A stretch of DNA of 64,000 nt from Oryzias latipes (taxonomy: Eukaryota > Chordata > Actinopteri > Beloniformes > Adrianichthyidae), in NCBI RefSeq assembly GCF_002234675.1, contig NC_019880.2, positions 13,939,756 to 14,003,755 of the forward strand, given 5' to 3'. The translations under genes were made by a program, and so were the position numbers. This document shows positions 59,930 through 64,000 of the stretch, one piece after another (position 1 is the first letter of the stretch; each line of letters opens with the position of its first letter). The notes beneath the pieces were generated by a model. It worked only from the letters and a program-made list of their open reading frames with translations. It had not been told where the DNA came from and did not search any database.

Positions 59930-62900
59930 CTGAGGAAAACACACACACAAAACTGTTTAGCCGTTAAAAAGTAAAGATCATTCATTTTACCCTTCCACCA
60001 CCTACCCTGCTGCTCTAAAAGAGCATTCTGCTTCTTTAAATCATCGATGTCTTGCTGGTGGGTGTGATTTTTCCTCCTCATGAACTGGATGTACTCTGTG
60101 GCTTTGTCTAGAATCTGTGCTCGAGAAGCCTGTTAAACAGCAACAACGCAAAAGGAAAAGGGGAAAACTCAGTCTTGGTTCATGCACAGCATGTTATTCT
60201 CTTATGAAACTGGGAAAACAGCACACGAGAATCAAAGAGTTACAGACCTTTGCTGCTGTTTGAATTATTCTGGACTATAAATCCACAGTTACAAAGGATG
60301 AATCAAGACTGAAGCAGCTCATGTGGAAAAAAGTGAAAACATTTTTTTCCTTGGCAGTGGAGTGGATTCATCCAAGACATTGAATGGATATTTTACAAAG
60401 AGCAGCACAAGCGGATGAGCTCATCTCCTTACAGAAAAACCCATGCAGCTACTGTTTAACTACTAAGTTTTTAGTTTGCATCCACTCTCAGAAAGGATTG
60501 GTGATATTAAGAACATGATTACAAATTTCACAATTTAAAGATATGAGATGGTAATAAAAATGTTCTTTTAAATCAGATTAGTAAGAGCAGTTAGATCAAG
60601 ATGTGCTGGAATTTTCTTCTGAATGTTCGATACAGAAACACTCAATTCCCTGAAAAACATCAAGTAAAAAAGGCTCAGATGTGACCATGCTGTTCATTTC
60701 CTGATTCTTATCAGAAAACAGACATGTTCACTGTGTTTGTGTATCCAAAGTGTTCTGAGCCGTCTGATGATAACCGGCAAGATGACAAATAGCACAGCGG
60801 CAGTCGCAGGTTACATTCCACTGTTCATTTCAAAATAGATTTTAAAAAAGTGAAAAAAATAATCAGGACAGAAACTGCATGGTGCTGTAGTGGTTAGCAC
60901 CTCCCAGTGAGAAGTTCAAATCCCAGCTTGGACCCTTCTGTGTGAAGTTTGCATGTCCCCATACACGTGTGGGTTTTCTCCACACACCCCAGTTTCCTCT
61001 CAGTCCTAAACCACGCTTCATTTGTTAATCGATGATTCTAAATTGTCCCTAGGTGTAAATGTGAGGGTGTGTGGTAGTGTTGCCCAACGACAAACTGGCG
61101 ACCTGTCCGGAGAGTACCCCGCCTTTGACCAACAGTAGCTGGGATAGGCTCCAGCAACCACGTGACCCCAAAAGGGATTAGGCCAGTTTAAAAATGAGAT
61201 GGATGACAAAAAAAAGTAAACTTGCAAAGATTATTTCTGACTGGAAAACCTGCAGTTTAAACCCCAAATATGTTGATATCAACAAACAGCTTTTGCTAAC
61301 ACTTCAAATTTTTAATCCTCTCAGATTCCAAATGTGCAATTACAACCTTTAGAATAGATTTTTTACACCCTTAGCATCATTTGCAAGCAAATTGTTGTAC
61401 AAAAATCAATTCTGTTAAACTGTACAGCATATCATTGAAAGTGGTGAAAGGGTCCGGGGAGCTGCAGAGTGGACTGGACTGGCCTCACCTTCTCTCCCTG
61501 TAGTGCTGGCACAGAGTCCCGTAAACTGTGAAAGCTGTCTTTAATGTGATCCCTGCGTTTGCGCTCCAGCGCGTTGTGATGTGCCCGCTTGTCCGCCTAC
61601 AAAGACACAACCATCGTTATCCAGCTCACCTCCATAAAACCATCAAAACCATTAAGCCGGTCACCGACTGCAGCGTTTCAGTACTGCAGCCTTAAGGAGA
61701 TGTACGTCTACATCTGCAAGTCCTGCATAAGCTCAACCTGAAGCTGTAGTGGATGTCAAATATTTGCATACAAGTAATTTGTTTGCTTTTAAGCTTCTAT
61801 TCCTGCAGACCTACGATTCATCATATAGCGTCCTCTGTCACCACAGACGTCAGCTGGTTAAACTGCATGCTGTCATCTGATTTAATGAACACCAAAAGGC
61901 CGTGTGCCACAACAAAACTCCCCCATATGAATCCATAAAGCACTATTATTTATCATTCTGCAGACAAACAATTATCTCTTTGGATTTTTATAACCAGATG
62001 AATTATTTTATATTTTAAGTAAAGAGTCTTTCCTTAATATCAGTTTGTTGTTGCATTATCTTGAAGCAGAACAGTAAGAAGACTCCAAAATGACAAATTC
62101 GGACAAAAGTGCAGTGAATTCGCCTAGTTCCCTCAGAAAAGTGGAGAAGCCTGACATTCTTTGAAAGGAGTATGTGTGATCAAGAAGAACTAGAGGCCAA
62201 TTATGGAAGTATTCATATTATCATATGCTGCAAAACTATGAAAAATATGTTTGAAATCATATCTGTGGCTCACAGAAAAAGACAGCAGACCAGAAAAACA
62301 AGTTGTTTAGAAAAAACAATGAGGAAATTTGCCCTGCCCAATGCATTTCAATTGCTCTCACAACAGCATGACTAATTGTGACTCATTCTAATAAACCAGT
62401 GCTGTATGAGTGCTGCTAAAGCACTAGGGTACTTTAACAAAATTATCTAAAAAGAGAATTATTTGGGTTTTTTATTCCTGCATCAATCGACAGGAAGAGA
62501 GATTTAAAGGTTGCAGATTGCGTTTTGTTTTGCTTCCCAGTATCGTGCAGCTATGCTGGAGCACGACGCCTAATGCTGAGCGGGGTCTGCCTGTACGTGC
62601 GACACGAGATCAGCGGGAACGTGGACATGGTCCATTCTGCCCGTCCTGGTGCGCGCGCTACTAGCTTACCCAAACATGGAGTAAAAGCCGCGATTTTAAA
62701 GATAAAATACACATATTTATAAGAACGAGATCCACATTTTGGTGCAATCAAGCCAAAGCCAGCTATGCGCACGAGAAGGGATTAGCCTATTTGCTGTACT
62801 GGGGAGGGGGCAAGAGATGCTTTTACGTGAACCCATACAGCCTTTAGCATTTTATTTGAGGATAAATAAGTCATTGCTCTCGTCTCAGATGAGCTGTGCT

Positions 62901-63416
62901 GACCCGAAGAGGGGAATGGGACGTTTTATCGAAAGCATTAATTTCCCAACAATTCGCACGCCAATTTCTAAGAAAAACAAGCTCATCGTGACTGTTTACG
63001 ATACTAAATCATCTAGAACAAGTTTAATAGTTCTTTACAACAAGCTGATGTGTGTTGAACTGTCCCTCAGGGGCAATTAATATAAAAAAAAACAGCCCAA
63101 GAGCACAAAATGGTGCGCTACTACTACTACTAGTATGTTTTAATATATCGACAGTAGCATATTTTTGTTTCTTCACTAAACCATCACTAATTAATATAAC
63201 ACAAAGTAAAATTGTAACATGGTAGGCTATATTAATAAATCGCCAAAATCGAAAGAAAAACTGCAGTTAGCCGATAAACTCGCCAGACTAGCTTGCTAAA
63301 CAATCAGATAGCTTCGTTCGGCGAATGTTTAAGCTCGGCTAGCAGGCAAGCTACCGTCCGTAAGAAACCAAACAACCTACATCGCTGTCGACTTCGATGT
63401 CATCATTTTCGCTCAT
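59745..63416 (-). CDS. max: MAX bHLH-leucine-zipper protein, 4 exons, 150 aa (short form)
   Basis: MAX dimerises with MYC, MXD and MNT proteins and binds CACGTG E-boxes in the nucleus. Exons in transcript order: 63416-63381, 61596-61489, 60129-60006, 59929-59745; 453 nt in frame. Exon 1 gives [12 protein letters not shown] (acidic, CK2-type serines at 2 and 11). Exon 2 gives the basic region and helix 1 ([20 protein letters not shown]). Exon 3 gives loop, helix 2 and the zipper start ([35 protein letters not shown]). Exon 4 gives the zipper end and the tail [18 protein letters not shown], then the nuclear-localisation RKKLRAEPS. The E-box-reading His, Glu and Arg residues are present. The length fits the human 151-residue isoform. 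I did not find the 27-nt alternative exon (EEQPRFQSA in human) in intron 1. Confidence 0.95.
60006..60129 (-). CDS. max: max exon with helix 2 and leucine zipper
   Basis: Encodes [40 protein letters not shown] and Q, ending one base into the Val codon completed in the last exon. MAX's polar zipper residues (QN in [10 protein letters not shown]) that disfavour homodimers over MYC heterodimers are present. Confidence 0.95.
60877..61208 (+). mobile_element. tRNA-derived SINE in max intron
   Basis: Head GCATGGTGCTGTAGTGGTTAG, then GTGAAGTTTGCATGTCCCC, GATTCTAAATTGTCCCTAGG, ACTGGCGACCTGTCC and GGGATAGGCTCCAGCAACC, ending GAGATGGATGAC. Same family as the copies near 4 and 6 kb; has internal deletions in the tRNA-like head. 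Lies in the intron between max exons 2 and 3. Confidence 0.85.
61489..61596 (-). CDS. max: max exon with basic region and helix 1
   Basis: Encodes [20 protein letters not shown], then [16 protein letters not shown], essentially identical to remembered vertebrate MAX. The acceptor is TTTGTAG at 61597-61603 and the donor GTGAGG. The HNALERKRR segment contains the His-Glu-Arg triad that reads CACGTG. Confidence 0.95.
62520..62700. other. CpG-rich patch inside max intron 1
   Basis: A GC/CpG-rich segment (GAGCACGACGCC, GTACGTGCGACACGAG, GGTGCGCGCGCTACTAG) in otherwise AT-rich intron. It may be an alternative promoter or a young transposon piece. I looked here for the 27-nt alternative max exon and did not find it. 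Confidence 0.35.
63381..63416 (-). CDS. max: max first coding exon
   Basis: Twelve codons, [12 protein letters not shown], donor GTAGGT at 63380-63375. The start is fixed by similarity to MAX (MSDNDDIEVESD in human). It lies at the edge of a promoter region with several proximal factor motifs. A 1.78-kb intron (61597-63380) follows. Confidence 0.93.
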
Positions 63417-63550
63417 TCTTCGGTAAAACAAAAAAGGTGTGAGGAAAAAAGCAGCTGTCAAAACAAAATGCAGCGACAACTGGAGGCGGATATTCAATGT
63501 AGCACGGAGCTCTGCTACATTACAGGCATGACGACCAACCGCCTCTTCTA

Positions 63551-63556
63551 CACGTG
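63551..63556. promoter_or_regulatory. CACGTG E-box in the max promoter
   Basis: Canonical MYC/MAX binding hexamer 135 bp upstream of the max start codon, so the factor's own dimers could bind its promoter. USF or MITF-type factors could use it equally. A single hexamer can occur by chance. Confidence 0.5.
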
Positions 63557-63589
63557 ATTCGCCTACACATGGACTGAAAAATAAGCAAG

Positions 63590-63600
63590 GCGCATGCGCA
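63590..63600. promoter_or_regulatory. NRF1-type site (GCGCATGCGCA)
   Basis: Palindromic GCGCATGCGC core identical to the NRF1 consensus, about 175 bp upstream of the max ATG, between the E-box and two ZNF143-like sites. Such clusters mark TATA-less housekeeping promoters. Confidence 0.6.
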
Positions 63601-63613
63601 GTATAACAAAGCA

Positions 63614-63696
63614 CGATGGGAAATGTAGTAATATAATTGCACAAGATTGATTGAGGACTATTACCAATGCTGGGCAGAAAACTACACTTCCCGCAA
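63614..63696. promoter_or_regulatory. two opposed ZNF143/STAF-like sites
   Basis: Minus strand at about 63630-63614 reads ACTACATTTCCCATCGTGC, and the plus strand at 63680-63695 reads ACTACACTTCCCGCAAGG; both match the ACTACAnnTCCC core of the ZNF143 binding sequence. They are arranged head to head about 50 bp apart, upstream of max. This could mark a bidirectional promoter. Confidence 0.55.
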
Positions 63697-64000
63697 GGCT
63701 AATAAAGCTATTTAAAACAAGTTGCAAACTAAACTCAACCTATATATATATATATATATATATTCAAAAAGTACAATTTGAATGAATTTACTCTGAAAAT
63801 GTTGATGTATTCGAGGTCATGCGTATATTTTATTGATTGTATCTAATCGTTCCTGGCTGTAGTGTGGCTTTGACATGCACGTTTTGTGTGCAGCAGAAAC
63901 CAGTTTCTTGTTCATCGTCCAACATATGATTATGGGAGCAGATGGCGTCTTGCTCACTTCAGCCGCCCTCCCCCACATACCACCCATAGCCTCTCTCTAA

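Overview
The window is vertebrate, almost certainly teleost, nuclear DNA. It holds spliced genes with GT/AG introns, several families of fish-type dispersed repeats (tRNA-derived SINEs, hAT-like and other small DNA transposons) and long AT microsatellites. There is no operon structure, CRISPR array or prokaryotic feature. All four genes I can reconstruct lie on the minus strand: sipa1l1 (about 12.6-51.2 kb), gpx2 (52.7-54.1 kb), rab15 (55.16-58.4 kb) and max (about 59.0-63.45 kb). Every coding model closes in frame: sipa1l1 5187 nt = 1728 aa, gpx2 576 nt = 191 aa, rab15 627 nt = 208 aa, max 453 nt = 150 aa.

Layout. 1-10 kb: no recognisable coding exon; repeats and unassigned sequence. 10.0-10.55 kb: a GA/CpG-rich block that could be the promoter and 5' exon of the next minus-strand gene (rgs6 by mammalian synteny, inference only). 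12.6-14.1 kb: presumed sipa1l1 3' UTR. 14.117-30.778 kb: 20 coding exons of sipa1l1. 30.98-50.99 kb: its 20-kb first intron, packed with transposon remnants. 50.99-51.3 kb: a non-coding first exon and a CpG-rich promoter with a TCTCGCGAGA element and an RFX X-box. 51.57-51.75 kb: a long (AT)n tract. Then gpx2 with an in-frame TGA (selenocysteine) and a candidate SECIS element, then rab15 with a CRE plus TATA promoter, then max with a CACGTG E-box, NRF1-like and ZNF143-like sites.

The genes do not form one pathway. SIPA1L1 is a Rap GTPase-activating postsynaptic scaffold; GPX2 is an epithelial hydroperoxide-reducing selenoenzyme; RAB15 is a neuronal endosomal GTPase; MAX is the obligate bHLH-zipper partner of MYC and MXD proteins. 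From memory, the gpx2-rab15-max order and orientation match mammals (human 14q23), whereas sipa1l1 lies some Mb away there, so its adjacency here is a rearrangement.

The most interesting items are the stop-codon-hidden gpx2 selenoprotein with its SECIS and NRF2-type site, the promoter motif combinations, a dispersed transposon family that still carries the start of an acidic ORF, a SINE nested in that family with a perfect 13-bp target duplication, and a perfect 24-bp hairpin at 688-739. I see no wholly new biological system.
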